From: Cladopsammia gracilis
Taxonomy: Eukaryota; Cnidaria; Anthozoa; Scleractinia; Dendrophylliidae
Direction of reading: 5' to 3'
DNA length: 64,000 nucleotides
Assembly: GCA_022457155.1 (NCBI GenBank)
Contig: JAJGOT010000136.1
Location: 62,001-126,000 of the forward strand
Shown: positions 24,872-37,283 of the stretch, one piece after another
Numbering within the stretch: the first letter of the stretch is position 1
Layout of the letters: each line of letters starts with the position of its first letter
The notes under the pieces: model-generated
Seen by the model: the letters and a program-made list of their open reading frames with translations, nothing else
Told to the model about the DNA's origin: nothing
Database searches by the model: none
Position numbers and translations under genes: made by a program

Positions 24872-25760
24872 TGAGTTCGATTGAGTTCGGCAATCGAACG
24901 AAATCGAACTCACCGAAAAGAAAAAAAATCAATCGAACCCAATCGAACGTTCGATTTTCGAACTTGTGATTTGTGTAAAACAGGTGTTGAAAATCCATAA
25001 CCAGATCTTGGAAGCTCGAGTTCCTTCAGCCCGGAGTGTAGCGCACGTGTTTTTCGTAAACGAAGAAATTCCGCAGAAATGGCTTCAGATGCGCTGTGGA
25101 TTGTAAGCTTCAAATGCGACGTAAAAGGCTACCAGGAATGCCGCTTTGACGTCATTGTATTTTTGCATAAAAGTAACCCTTCGAGTTGCCTTGCCGCAAT
25201 TGTAAGTTAGCTAAAAAGGAAAGGGTGCAACAATTTCAGAATACGCCCGCAGGAATAATGATAGCTCTGCTCTGTTCTGTTCTCTTAACTGCCGTGGACA
25301 GTTTATAAATGGGGTTTCTTTTATTGAATAAATTGTAAAAAAGCACAAGATAAACCTGCTTTGATGGGCTTGCTTTGGGCTTGCTTTGTATAGGTTTACC
25401 AGGGCCAATCGAACGCAATCCATTTAATTGTGTTCGATTGAGTTCGGTTTCCGAACTCAGTCGAACACAATCAGATGTATTGAGTTCGATTGAGTTCGAT
25501 TTGTTCGATTGAATTCGATTTGTTCGGAAATCGAACTCACTGAAAGTCCGGTGTTCGATTTCGTTCGATTGCCGAACTCAATCGAACTCAATCCACGGAT
25601 TGAGTTCGATTGCGTTCGATTGAGTTCGATTTCCGAACGTTCGATTTACTATGCCGGGATATTAATAGACTCTAGATTGTATATTGTGGACTCTAAAATG
25701 AAAACCGGGTGGAAAATGAGACCAAACGAGCCAGTTTTGAAGCCCAACGGGCTCCTTGTT
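24872..25760. repeat. right-arm-only segment rich in TTCGATTGAG
   Basis: 889 bp absent from the left arm. Its two edges (24872-24960 and 25400-25655) carry many degenerate GAGTTCGATT units in both orientations; the middle (about 24960-25400) is unique sequence without a recognised gene. Confidence 0.8.
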
Positions 25761-27995
25761 CAACTTAGTTGATTCAGCAGGTTGGAATTTGCATTTTTTT
25801 ATAAATTGTTGAATTTCCTCGATAAAAGCTAGGAGTCAAAGGACTTTGAGGAAATCAGGCGAATTCGAACAAAATTCCACATATATGTTATAGCGAACTG
25901 AACTGTCATTGGAAAAAAAAATTCACTCTATAGAGTCTATTAGCTAAATTAAAATATCTTACAGATTCATCAGTTTTTGGAGGGTGAAAAAAGCGCAGAG
26001 CTTCACAAATAAAATAACAAGAAACACATGCAAGATGCGATTCAACTGACGATTATTAACCGTATTTTTCCATCAGACCTGTCATGCGAATGCACAGAAC
26101 TGAACGTGATCAAAATAACGGAAAAATGCGTTATACGGTTATTAATCGTACCATGCATCACACCTGTTCTACGAATGACAGAACTCAAAGTGAACAAAAT
26201 TAAACGGCACGCGCGTAAAACGATTATTAAGCGTACCTTTGATCCGGACCTGTTGTACGAATACGAATGTGATCAAACGTACCTTGCCTTTAAAATCTCC
26301 AACTAATTTGCAAATAATTTAAATGCTAAACACAAAAAAGAAATAATTTGTCATGAACTGTTGTGTATGCTTTACCCTTCCTCTGGAAAAGACCATGCGA
26401 AAATGCCGCGAACGACTGCATAGTAGTTGTTTTATACAATACAAATTTATCGAATCGACGATCTCGTATTTCATAATTAAACTGAGTTCCACTGAAGGAT
26501 TAAGGTGTGTCCTTTCAACTGAATGTTATAAATGTGCCTACAAATTCTAAGATAACATAAGCTTATCAATAAGTTTAAGTCTGATTTCCACAGTGGAATT
26601 GAAAACTATCGCTTTGTTTTTTAGGAGAATTACGCCAATTCCTTTTACGCTGTCGTGTTTTGTTTTGGAGAGCAAAATTTCTGTAGTTGCAGCAGATACA
26701 GTTTAAATTCTGATTATGTCCAAGCACTGGGATGGTCAGCAAGCAGACAATGAAAATTTGCATGAAACGATCCAACAATTTGTCAGGTTATAAAAAACAA
26801 TGATCTTTGTTTTCATTCATCACTGAAAATGTGAAAAAGTACGGACATCACAGTAGGCTTCAAAGTAAGTACATAAAGTCGAAAAGAGATTTAGAAGCTG
26901 CGTTTCTGTAACTAACCTTTATTCCAATTGAAAAAATGCTGACAAGAAGGCAATCTTTGAATCCGAAACAAAGTTTGTAGGCTTATAAAGTTTCCTCGCA
27001 TATTCACTTTTGCGGCGGCAGATTCCGGACACAATTTTTTGGATTTCCCCTTCAAAGTACTTTTCGATCATTGAATACATTTCTTCTTTCAGCTGATAAA
27101 TTTCAGCTGGTGAATTTCAAAGCGCCAAAACTTTTCGTCGCTTCCATTGAACCTGTGTGGCAGCGAGTCAAGTTCATTCAAGTTCAGCCGCTTTGATTGG
27201 TTTTCCGTGTCAGCCGATGCAAATGTAAGGAGAATACGCATCTTGATCGACACAAAATTACAACAAAGTGCTCTCTTCAACATGCAGTCGTTTTCTTTAG
27301 TTATTTCGTAAACACAATAGACCACATTTCTATGTGTTTACCGGCGTTATAAACTCACGCGGGATGTTGAGAGAACACGAGAAAAGGGAGGCCCGTGATT
27401 TCCAAGCTTTCCAAGCGAGTCAAGTTCAGCCGCTTTGATTGGTTTTCCCGCAGCATTCGATGAATGTATTAATGAGGTGAGGAGAATAAGCATCTTGATC
27501 GGCCAAAAATTATAACAAAGCGCTCTCTTCAACAGACGTTTTCCATAGTTATTTCATAAAAAGCAATAGACCACATTCTTCTATGAGTTCAATGACGTTA
27601 TAAACCCAGGCGGGATGAAAAAGCACGGCTCGTGATTTACAAGCTTTTCGAATGTTCTCCCAAGCGGTTTTTAATAGCGCCGGTAAACGCATAGAAAATG
27701 CGGCCTATTGCTTAATACAGTTTCTAGTGTCTGAAACGATAAATTATTGATAAAAAAAAAACTTGGCTGCATTTCGATCGAATGTATAAAAAACGTAACT
27801 GTGATATCTTGCCTCGCCGCAGCTCAGCAACTGTGTTTTTAGACTATTTAAACAAAATAAAAATAAAACTGAAGAAGAAATTGGCTTAAATTACGCGACT
27901 TTTAGCCACAACGGTTCTAAAAAAAAAAAAGAAGAAGAAAAGAAAGAAAGAAAGAAAGAAAAAAAAAAGAAAAACAAGGGAAAAGAAAACTAAAA

Positions 27996-28084
27996 ATCGC
28001 GTCACCTGGATTCGAACTCGCGATCTCTATCAAGTGCCGGTCTTGTAGCCGAGCACACTACCACTGTACCACTGGTCGGCACAC
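27996..28084 (-). repeat. tRNA-derived SINE-like sequence, right arm
   Basis: Mirror copy of 14057-14145 with the same A-box and B-box, read on the minus strand, followed by an A/G-rich tract on the plus-strand left side. Confidence 0.5.
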
Positions 28085-29002
28085 TGCCTAATGCCTTAAA
28101 TTTTAATATTTAAGTCGTTTCTATGTTGACTGGCAGTTTTGCCAACTTTTTGTTTGTTTTTCTCTGCTATTTCTTTCAAATGAACATTAACTTTCAAAAG
28201 AAAACGGCCTTTCTGGGACGGCACACATCTCGCTTTTTCCATGGTGAAATACGAACCGCGAATCTTGGAGTTTTATTCGTCCGGCCACTTTCAATTGAAT
28301 CCTTCGCCGGCCGTAAATCGTGGAACTGAATTTGGTCATTGCCGTGGAGTTATATTTCGTTGTGTAAAGTTGATCTTCCTTAATTTCGTAGGCATTTAAA
28401 TCAGTAAACATACAGGTACTTGCTTTATTTTATCATTGGAAGCGGACATTAGTTTTAATAGTGCAACAGTGGATTTCAACAGCGACAACAGTTCCTCAAG
28501 TCGACACTCGATCGCTCTGTGATGCTTCGCATCGCTGCGACTCCGCAGAACTTTTTCAAAATGCTAGTTGTTTCGAAAAAAATTCAGTCGTTAACTTGCT
28601 CAATGGAAAGGTTAAGAGGAATAGACTTCACATAAATACTATTTTTAAAGAAATGCTCATCCGTTTCTTAATATCATCCCTCTAGAATCTTTCCTGTAAT
28701 GGCGGCCGCATTCGGGACAATCTCTCTCGATCCAACTTTGGTACACATACGAGTAATAACCTGAAAGCGCGCCACATACCGTTATTATGCGTACTTTTTC
28801 AGGTTATTATGCGTATTTTACACGCATAATAATCGTAAGTGGCGTCTTTGAAGGTTAATATTCTTAAAAAACAACATTTTACGGTTAATATACTACTTTG
28901 ACGCCTAAAGTACGGATAATAACCGTAAAACACCGTATGGTACGAATATTATCCTGAACTCCAAAAACATTTTGACACTCCAGGAACAATTTGACTCCTG
29001 TT

Positions 29003-29900
29003 ACAAACATATTTGCATAAGGCGATGCGAGTGAAGATAGAACTGTACTATAAAATCAAAGTCTTGTTTTGCTTACATAAAATCGCTTTTCAATCTATCT
29101 AATGAATGAACAAACACATAAAAATGGACAACACAATCTTCTTTCGAAAAAATGTTTTCAAATCTCCATTAGTTTACGTTTAAAAGCAAAACGCGTACCA
29201 TTTAATTATAGCTCATCGAGTTCAAGCTTTCTTCGATGAAATTTAAGAGATCGATACAATTGAATTTAAAGCACGTTTTAAAATCAATTCTCCAAAACTA
29301 ACAATAACACTAATAAAAAGTCACTCACAGATTGATATCAACATAAATTCTCATCGAAAACTGTAATCTGTTTTACCTTTAAGTCCCTCGCTTGCTTGGA
29401 AATTCAAATCTCCGCTTCTGGTTCTGAAATCCGTAGAAAACAAACTACTCCCGCATTGATAAAAACGTAATACATGAAGTTCCTCGAAGCAAGATTTTAT
29501 CCCTGAAAGCTCGTCTTTTTCCACTAAAGCGGCTTCTGAGTATACCTTAATTAGTATCCCTGTCTTGAGTAGCAAACCGCGAAAAAATGCAGGAAAACAA
29601 CGAGTTTAATTCTCCGCTAGACACAACAAAACAACTGAAGTGTTTACCGAGCTCACGGCTATGTGGCCGCGCGAAAAACAAAATTGCTAAGATCTCGGAT
29701 GTTGTCCAACACGGCGGGCGGGCATACGCGCGCCCGCGAAACATTCCGTTAGTCATGACCATGAAAAATCACGGCACAGGTTCTACGAGTATGGAGCTGC
29801 GCAGCCAGGCCTTCGGCCTGGCAAGTGCTCCGCTATTAACATCAAAAACCAAAAGCTACATAACATCGTCCAAAATTGACCCCAGGCATAAAGGGTTAAA
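29003..29900. other. intergenic between the palindrome and a TTAA-flanked element
   Basis: No gene recognised. The GC-rich stretch at about 29690-29860 contains short palindromes (CAGGCCTTCGGCCTG and neighbours), also seen at 61630-61660, which look like a dispersed repeat. Confidence 0.45.
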
Positions 29901-29904
29901 TTAA

Positions 29905-30500
29905 CCCTTTCACTCCCAGAGTCAATAATGGAAAAGTTGTAGGTTGAAATGAAATTCAAGTTAAAATGATTTCAACCTAGCCTGATTTTGAATTACCTTT
30001 GTTTCTGATTTATGATAATGAATCAAAGACAAAAGAAATTCAAAATCAAACTGGGTTTAAATCATTTTCACCTGAATTTCATTTCAACCTACAACAGGGA
30101 CATGTTGTGTAGCTCTAACTTTTGAGCCTGTCGACGAATTCCTATGGTGTGACCATTCAAATTAAAACTCTTCGGCAGTACTTTTGCTTGATACCATTTG
30201 TTTTCAATAATTTACAAGATGAAATTTCAGATTTTTCTTAAATTTTAAGTTTTAGCACTCTTGGAAATTCAAAATCAAACTGGGTTTAAATCATTTTCGC
30301 CTGAATTTCATTTCAACCTACAACAGGGACATGTTGTGTAGCTCTAACTTTTGAGCCTGTCGACGAATTCCTATGGTGTGACCATTCAAATTAAAACTCT
30401 TCGGCAGTACTTTTGCTTGATACCATTTGTTTTCAATAATTTACAAGATGAAATTTAAGATTTTTCTTAAATTTTAAGTTTTAGCACTCTTGGAATTTAA
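29905..30500. mobile_element. TTAA-flanked CCCTTTCACTCCCAGAG element, partly duplicated, with nested hairpin
   Basis: Starts TTAA-CCCTTTCACTCCCAGAGTC like the complete element at 46910-47291. It contains an inserted hairpin (about 29938-30083, GTAGGTTGAAATGAAATTCA and its complement) and an internal direct duplication of 229 bp (30035-30263 and 30264-30492). The right end is degraded. Confidence 0.65.
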
Positions 30501-30629
30501 GGCTTAACATGTCTCTGACTAAGGGGTCATATTTCTTATTCAGTTCCACTCGGTGAACCTTCATCTAAATGGAAAATCTCAACCACGAAACTAAAACCGG
30601 CGCTGTTTTTAATTTTAATAACGGCCACG

Positions 30630-33281
30630 TCAGTCTAAAGGAATGTCTTCCAGATCGACGTTTTGTGCCTGTGCTTGCGTCGACTCCAGACCGTAATAAA
30701 GTCTGCGCATAAATTGCGGCCCTGAACCAGCCGGCAAGATGTGATTCAAGTCGAAACAATCTTCAGAAGAAGGATCGCGCATTCTTCTGATTATAGCGTC
30801 TTCATTTCCTGGTGCAAAATCGTCTTGCTTGAACACATACTTGCACAATTCCAACACACCCTTGATCCCATCGAGCATACGACGCCTTATGTTCGGCTCA
30901 GGGCTGATTAGAACCTTATAATAGGCTGTGTCCCAGCAGATGTCAAACATTTTGGGGAATTCGTCGACTTGGATGATATGGTGTCTTTCAATTTCTTTGA
31001 GATCTTCCACTAAGGACTTTTGTAAAGGGTCGAGAGCTGCAAACCTGCAGTCAGCGTCTTTAAAAGCAATATCAGTCAACTCCTTGCTGACGCTGAGAAA
31101 AGTGTCTTTCAGGTCATGGTAACGATAACTTGTGAATGAACTACTTTCTTGATGAGTTGCTTCGCTACACTCGCTTTTGCTACCTTTCTTTGGTGTTTCG
31201 TCAGTGTCCTTATGTGTATGTCCTGTTATAGTGTTTGCAGATAGAGTTGGCTTGCAGCTTTGATTGCATTCCTCCTGTTGTACCCCCTTTCTATCTTCAG
31301 AAACGTTCTTGTCAATCAAAGCCTGTGCAAATTGCAGCGGATTTTCCATGATCTGCTCAGTTACTCTAGTCAAGGATTCCAGAATCTTGGGATTTTCAAT
31401 GTAATCTACACTAAACAGATTGTATGATCTCACGAAGAAATGTCGCAAATCCTTCTTTCTTAGAGCTTCCAAAAGGTTCCCAAGGAGCACCGTCATGCAC
31501 TCGGCTCTGTTGCCTTCGGTCCACATCTCTGCACCGGTTTCTTCAATTGTTTGCAGAAGAAGGTTCTTCAGATGAAATGTCACCAAACTCTTTGGCTCAG
31601 TGGAAAGGTAGGATCGATGGTATTTCTTCAGGCAACGGTAACACTGGCGTTGTATGTCGTTCATCTGTTGGCTTAACATGAATTCTGCATGAGCAAAAGA
31701 TATTCTGAAGTCGCATTCTGGATGGCCACCCTTCTTTGGGGCTTTTACGACCAAGTGAAAACCCTCCTGAATAACTCTTTGGACTATAAAAGGCGAAGGC
31801 CAATTACGTTCTCTATTAATCCATTCCCGTGCAACCTTGGGCCATCCTGGGGATTTGAAGGCAGGAACAAAGTCAAATCCCCCGTTTTGCTGATGGTCCT
31901 GAGACCCAGTCACAATGTCTGTGAATGTTCTTTCCGTAAGGGAATCTGCTTTTGTCTCGGTTAATGCTCCAAAAACGTGATCAAAAACGTGGTTCTGCAA
32001 TTCTCTCTTTTCTTCGTTTTCATTACCATATCCATATCGATTACGTTGTAGGGCATGAGAGGAAGTCACTCCCTTCTGCAGTAACGATTGCTGTTCTGTT
32101 TTCGACTCAATTTGGCTTTTAACAAGGTCTTCATTCATCTTTGTTTCTCTCCCGTCGTCCACACTTTCTTTCTCAGATGCCTGTTTAGACACTGGTTTAT
32201 TTTCTAATTGACCAGCATTTTCCTCTTCAGCAGCCTTCTGTTCTTCGTCGGTATTTTGTGCCTTTACACGTGACCTTTCATTGGGTGACAATGTCCCTTG
32301 AGAACAGTTTACATTCTGTTGTTTACTCTGTTGTTCGTCATAGCGCTGTGAAGCAACAAATGTCAGGTCCTCATTACGTTTAGTTTTGTCCATGCAATTG
32401 TCCGTTCTCCTTTGGGTTTCGTTCTGAGATTGACTTTCGATATTACGAAATCGAGCTTTGAGGTTTTTAGCTCGGTCGCTCCAATAAAATTCTTGAAAAA
32501 CAGGAAACATTTCAAAAGTACTGCTCAGACCTTTGTTATCAAGAAACATTCCTACTTCATTCATAAACTGAGTAATGTCATCAATAACGTCGGCGTGTTC
32601 TCTAGTATAAACAGTTCCTGTTGCTTTACAAAAGACATGGACCAGCCATTCCCATTCGTCTGCGTGGATCTGATCATGCGAAACAAGCGGCGGGTCTTTC
32701 AAGGATGGTCTGGCAAAGTTGACGGTTAGAGCTGGACTGGTCGCGTTGTTTTTTATATGAGAAGTACTTTGGAAAAGGAACGAAAGTTCTTTTTGAGTCA
32801 TTATCTGCTGAAAAGCACGGATAATAGTGTCCTTTATGTAAGGCGCTAAACTCCCATAAATTGCTTGATGGAAATCTTTTAAAGCCGAAGTGGATACGTA
32901 CTCAGTGCCTTCCACAAGGCAGGACTGCAACACGGGATGATCAGCTCCTTTGATTCTGACGTGCATCGGATTCTCGGGTAGATATTCCATCAGTTCATCA
33001 CGGATCATCAGATTATCTGACGATGGAAAGATCACAATATCCACATCTCCTAAATCATCCGGTAGTATGCTCTTTAGATCTTCAGCCGCGCTTCCATAGG
33101 GTCGAAACATGATGCGATTTTCCGAATGTTTGTCCAAAAGATCTGTGAGTTGCTCTAAAATGTAAAACTGGACAATTTCGGTGTGTTCTTTCCATTTTTG
33201 AGCTTCCTTTCCTTGCTCTCCTAGAGACCTAAAGACGAAGTTTAGTTCCTGAGATTGCACATCGCCTCCTGTCGCTGCCAT
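30630..33281 (-). CDS. cGAS-like receptor / MAB21-fold nucleotidyltransferase, copy C
   Basis: Intronless, 883 residues from MAATGG at 33281. GS is at residues 63-64, the DVD pair at D79/D81, and the third Asp at D470 in GFDFVPAFKSPGWP. The MAB21 part follows (REWINRERNWP, ECDFRISFAHAEFMLSQQ, YLSTEPKSLVTFHLKNLLLQ, LRHFFVRSYNLFSVDY). The insert between TSPALTVNF (about 182-190) and D470 has the same layout as in copy B: a WEW-containing helical stretch at about 210-265, then a charged Gln/Glu/Lys-rich linker. The C-terminal extension (about 710-883) includes SYRYHDLKDTFLSVSKELTD and ends LEDIPLD. This copy is more diverged from B and D than they are from each other. It has lost no key residue, so I call it functional-looking. 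Whether it makes a cyclic dinucleotide is inference. Confidence 0.85.
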   Translation of the reverse strand: MAATGGDVQSQELNFVFRSLGEQGKEAQKWKEHTEIVQFYILEQLTDLLDKHSENRIMFRPYGSAAEDLKSILPDDLGDVDIVIFPSSDNLMIRDELMEYLPENPMHVRIKGADHPVLQSCLVEGTEYVSTSALKDFHQAIYGSLAPYIKDTIIRAFQQIMTQKELSFLFQSTSHIKNNATSPALTVNFARPSLKDPPLVSHDQIHADEWEWLVHVFCKATGTVYTREHADVIDDITQFMNEVGMFLDNKGLSSTFEMFPVFQEFYWSDRAKNLKARFRNIESQSQNETQRRTDNCMDKTKRNEDLTFVASQRYDEQQSKQQNVNCSQGTLSPNERSRVKAQNTDEEQKAAEEENAGQLENKPVSKQASEKESVDDGRETKMNEDLVKSQIESKTEQQSLLQKGVTSSHALQRNRYGYGNENEEKRELQNHVFDHVFGALTETKADSLTERTFTDIVTGSQDHQQNGGFDFVPAFKSPGWPKVAREWINRERNWPSPFIVQRVIQEGFHLVVKAPKKGGHPECDFRISFAHAEFMLSQQMNDIQRQCYRCLKKYHRSYLSTEPKSLVTFHLKNLLLQTIEETGAEMWTEGNRAECMTVLLGNLLEALRKKDLRHFFVRSYNLFSVDYIENPKILESLTRVTEQIMENPLQFAQALIDKNVSEDRKGVQQEECNQSCKPTLSANTITGHTHKDTDETPKKGSKSECSEATHQESSSFTSYRYHDLKDTFLSVSKELTDIAFKDADCRFAALDPLQKSLVEDLKEIERHHIIQVDEFPKMFDICWDTAYYKVLISPEPNIRRRMLDGIKGVLELCKYVFKQDDFAPGNEDAIIRRMRDPSSEDCFDLNHILPAGSGPQFMRRLYYGLESTQAQAQNVDLEDIPLD

Positions 33282-33372
33282 TTTTGTTCAAAATCGAAAC
33301 GTTGGTCACACAAGTGAGACAAGTTATCTGTTATCTACACATCTACAATGGAAAATTTAAAGCAATTTAGTG

Positions 33373-33382
33373 TTTCAGTTTC
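33373..33382 (-). promoter_or_regulatory. ISRE-like core 1 upstream of copy C
   Basis: Coding-strand GAAACTGAAA, an exact GAAANNGAAA, about 92 bp before the start, inside the block TTTCAGTTTCCGAGACTATG shared with other copies. Confidence 0.4.
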
Positions 33383-33557
33383 CGAGACTATGTTTGAAGT
33401 ATTATCGCATGCTTGGTCTACTACTGTAAAACCAATTTTTCAAGGAGTGCCAAGAAAATGAAATTACTTTGCAACCATTCTTCGAAAATGAAATATTCAT
33501 TTGTTATAAAACGCAAGGAACTGCGCAGTGAAAGTGGGAGTTTAAAGGTATTCCACA

Positions 33558-33567
33558 TTTCCGTTTC
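33558..33567 (-). promoter_or_regulatory. ISRE-like core 2 upstream of copy C
   Basis: Second exact match, GAAACGGAAA on the coding strand, in a repeat of the same upstream block (TTTCCGTTTCCGAGTCTATG), about 185 bp further from the gene than core 1. Confidence 0.35.
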
Positions 33568-33589
33568 CGAGTCTATGTGTAATGCCTAT

Positions 33590-34900
33590 TAAAATGTCCG
33601 GTCATTGATAGAAAATAGATTTTACAAAAACTGTGTGAATTCCCGTGCGCTGATTGGCTTATTTCTATGGTAAATAAGAGTACAGGCCATGGAAAAATAC
33701 TGTCAATTTGTTAAATTTTCGTCAGTCGTAACAGGTTCAGAATTTTATTTTATACGGTATATGCAGTGAAACTGTGAAATCCCAATCACGCAAGGGAAAC
33801 TGTTTGTACGAGTGTCAATCAGGTCCACTTACAGCCATACTCCGTCACGCGTGACCAGTAATCACAAGACTGAAATGAACATTTGAATATTTCTTTGTAA
33901 CGTCCGAGATTTGAATGAAACCTTGAAGATCTCTCTGGAAAAGTAAACACTTTGAAAGTCACGAGTTAGCGGAAAAATAACTTCGCTACACGCATAAAAA
34001 ACCTTATATTGTTCGGATATGTGACATTTCAAATAAAATGATACTTTGTTGCTCTTTGTTTCCGAAAATGCGGTAAAATTCTTACGGGAATTCCGAATCT
34101 CGGAATGAATTTACAAAATCGACGCGTAAACTTGAAAAATCCATTCAAATTTTCAAAAATACTGGTCAGATATAAAATATCATTGACGTTTTGAGTACAA
34201 AAAAATCCACATGGACTTTTTAATCTCGAATTTTGTTATTGATGAGATTAATTAAGTAATTGAACTTCGCGTCGAACAATTCAGGGGTAATCGTAGTCGT
34301 AATTTCAAAAATAATAAAAATATAAGCTTTGTAATGTGCTGACCCTGAGCATCTGAACAAACCGAACATCACATTATCAATATGTATAATCATTGAAAGA
34401 TTAGGTGGTGGATTTCGACCAATCAGAAGGCCGGATTGAGGTCACGTGACGGCTGGGTGTTATCCTTGGACCAGCTGATCTTTGACTAATCCTGATGAGG
34501 TTGCGAGCATTTTGCAGTTTAGAAACATATCCATTTTGCATACTCGCGGGTTTTTCGCGCTGTTCGTGCTTCTATAAGTCGACAAAATAATCCTAGCTGT
34601 TTCAAAATATTGGTCAGAAAACCTGGGAAATGATGTAAAATGTACAACCAACATTATAAGTGGGTTCCTCTCATGTTTCATTTTCTTTTGCTCGCCCTTT
34701 TGGATACTCGACTCGTAAATTAAGTGTATTTTTTCGATGTAAACACCTTTTCCTTTTTAGGTTGTTGTTAAATTTGTAAGTCAAGAATAACAAATTAAAC
34801 ATAATGCTTTGAATATATATCTATGCAGATCGAGTTCAAATAGTCACTCAAAAAATACTTTTAACACCTCTGCTATATACTTCAGAAGCATAACGATACT
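33590..34900. other. intergenic, no gene seen
   Basis: A+T-rich sequence without a recognisable coding region, structured RNA or complete element. Confidence 0.45.
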
Positions 34901-34905
34901 GAATA

Positions 34906-35045
34906 ATGGCTGCAAAAGCCGAAGAAGATGTGAAATCCCAGGAACTAAACTTCATTTTCACAATTTTAGGAGAGAGAGGGCAGGAAACTCAGAGATGGAA
35001 GGAACATTCCGAAATTATAGTTGTGTCTCAATTGCATGAACAAAG
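34906..35045 (+). pseudogene. N-terminal remnant of a cGAS-like gene
   Basis: Plus-strand frame starting MAAKAEEDVKSQELNFIF, then TILGERGQETQRWKEHSEI, clearly the first 45 or so residues of the family (compare MAATGGDVQSQELNFVF in copy C). Homology then stops and the sequence enters the duplicated flank (35062 onwards). The GS and DxD motifs are absent. Its orientation is opposite to copies A-D. Confidence 0.8.
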
Positions 35046-36699
35046 TTATTTATTTACGATTATGCAACTTTGGTTTCGAAGACTATATTTTAGCAGGAAA
35101 AAATAGATCGAAAATTGGTTCATAAATTGTTTATGAACGATGATCGTCGACATTAATTTTCAGTTGCGGATCAAGGAGGGGGGCTGGTGTTAAAAACGAA
35201 AGAGGGTGAATTTGAAAACAGAGACATTATTATCATCATTTGGTTGACCATGCACTTGATGAGTAAAGTTGAACTTAATTTGCGATGAACGAATTTTTCG
35301 GTGCATTTACAGGTCCTCGCATGCATAAAATTTTTCTTCTATTTAATGTTAGTATAAATTACACAAGTTGATTTTTTATCAAAGAAATGTATTATACGCT
35401 TGACTGCAAGTTGGAACTCTTTCGTCGAAAAATCAAAGATGGAAGAAATATTACAGAAATATGGAATGAAATTGAGCATCAGTGTTGAGAGCTAATTTCT
35501 CCTGAAATGCAAATCGAATTATTTTCCGAGATATCCATGTTTATCTCGTGAATACGCGAAGCGTGAACAAAATATACTATAGAGTGTTTTCACATGACGT
35601 CATAAAAATTAAAAAATCTAAAGTATACATCCTACAAAGCTGTTTCTAACATGGTATGTGGATACCGGTGTTATAATCTTTCACAAAAAGTTTCAGGATT
35701 TAACGATGTTTCGTTTTCGATTTATAAAGGTTGTAAATGTGTCACGCAATTCGTCACGCTATTTCAGATAAGCCGTGAAAATAAACAATATTGAACTGGT
35801 TGAAATTTATTAATGAATTATAGATGCTTGTAAGCCGATTTCATGCCTCTTATAGTGAATACAATATTTTGTGATGAGATTTTTGGTGTTATTAAAACTA
35901 TAAAGTCTTTAAATTTTTGGCCGCCATGTTGGTGTTCCTAAGTGGAACACCAAGATGGCCGCTCCATACATTTCTTACTAAAAATGTCTATACTCATTCG
36001 CCTATAACTCTTGAATGAAATGCTCTTGCGCTTCGAAATTTGGCCCAGATGTGTAGTTTTAAACTCTCTACAATTCTATAAGCATTTTAGAATCGAAAAC
36101 TGCTTCTGAATTTTGATATGAAGTCAATGAAAACGCTTTATACGGAGACAGATATGCACACTTTCACTTGTTCCATCAGTCGTAAACTTTTTTAATTCCC
36201 CAGTGTATTACATCGCTGTCATCGCTCGCTCACTCCGCTGTGAATCTTTGTTGGCAATTCCCCAGTATATTACGTAGTGTCTCGTTTCACACAATCCATA
36301 TTTATGTCACGCTAGATGTGTTATTTACCGCAATGACGCCGCTATAAGTCAAGTTAAGGATTATAAAAAGCTTCAAACTTAATTACAAAACATCGAGAAC
36401 AATTAAATTAATCTAACGTTGTTTCGTATTCACGAGATGGCTCTTAGAGCCTTTTGATTATTAAGTTAATATCGCAGCTTTAAAAATTTCTTTTATCGTT
36501 CTCTTTGTCATACCCTTGAATCTTCTAACATGCCAGATCAAGCTAGTGCGGCGGCGACGGTCGCGTGCCACGATCCGAAGAAGGTAGGGGAGTAAATAAT
36601 AAAAGTAAACTGCATAAGACCGCAAACGATAATGCTGCTAATGATACGTAGGATCTACGAGAGACCTAACCAGCCAAAAAATGAATGTACAAAAGCAAT

Positions 36700-36967
36700 A
36701 AACTGCAAGGCTGATCTGACCACGTAAAAAAGTAAAATTTGCGAGACACCATCACGACAGAAACCGATAAAGTAGGATCGTAACCGTGGACAATTGTTTC
36801 GTTGTTATTGCAACTCATCAGCACGGTGTAACGATCTGAATGTCGCCAATAATAACGAAACAATTGTCCACGGTTACGATCCTACTTTATCGGTTTCTGT
36901 CGTGATAGTGTCTCGCAAATTTTACTTTTTTACGTGGTCAGATCAGCCTTGCAGTTCATTGTTTTTG
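36700..36967. mobile_element. large hairpin / foldback element
   Basis: The left arm (AATAAACTGCAAGGCTGATC through CGTGGACAATTGTTTCGTT) is nearly the exact reverse complement of the right arm (AACGAAACAATTGTCCACGG to GATCAGCCTTGCAGTTCATT), around a short loop at about 36812-36850. The two mirrored short frames it creates are artefacts. Confidence 0.8.
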
Positions 36968-37283
36968 AGTAAATAATAGTCCTCATGGTTCGTACAACTT
37001 CAGACAAATAAAATTCAATGACTTTTCAAGGACAAAAAATAGTTTTCAAGGATTAAGTTTTATTTACGAAATCGAAACACTTTGTCCCCTGGTGCATGAA
37101 ATCGAGGCAAAGATTACAATTTTGCTTCATGTACGCATATATGCCCCCATTTTTGCTAGTTATTTTCGGATTTTAAGAGTCGCTGGTGGTCAAATTTTTC
37201 GTAGCAAAATCATTTAATTTATCAGAAAAGTGATAGGGCGTACATAAAGTCCTAAATTTCAAGGACGTTTCAAGACCTAATGA

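Larger units (their letters stand above)
13139..29002. repeat. 15.9 kb inverted duplication (giant palindrome)
   Basis: The left arm matches the reverse complement of the right arm: 13139-16381 with 25761-29002, and 16672 to about 19540 with about 22003-24871. The outermost bases are AACAGGAGTCAAATTG on both sides. Identity is very high; only scattered single-base changes and a 1-bp indel were noticed. The central 2.5 kb holds three minisatellite arrays, and subterminal DNA carries related GTTATTATnCGTA motifs. No conserved protein domain was recognised in either arm, and no clear target duplication at the edges (ACACAAAA against TTACAAAC). Possible explanations are a foldback-type transposon, a recent inverted segmental duplication or an assembly artefact. 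Confidence 0.9.

Noticed and set aside
13456..28685. Mirrored 60-90 codon frames in the palindrome arms as conserved genes
   Set aside because: They are identical in both arms only because the DNA is duplicated; none shows a domain, and substitutions fall without codon bias.
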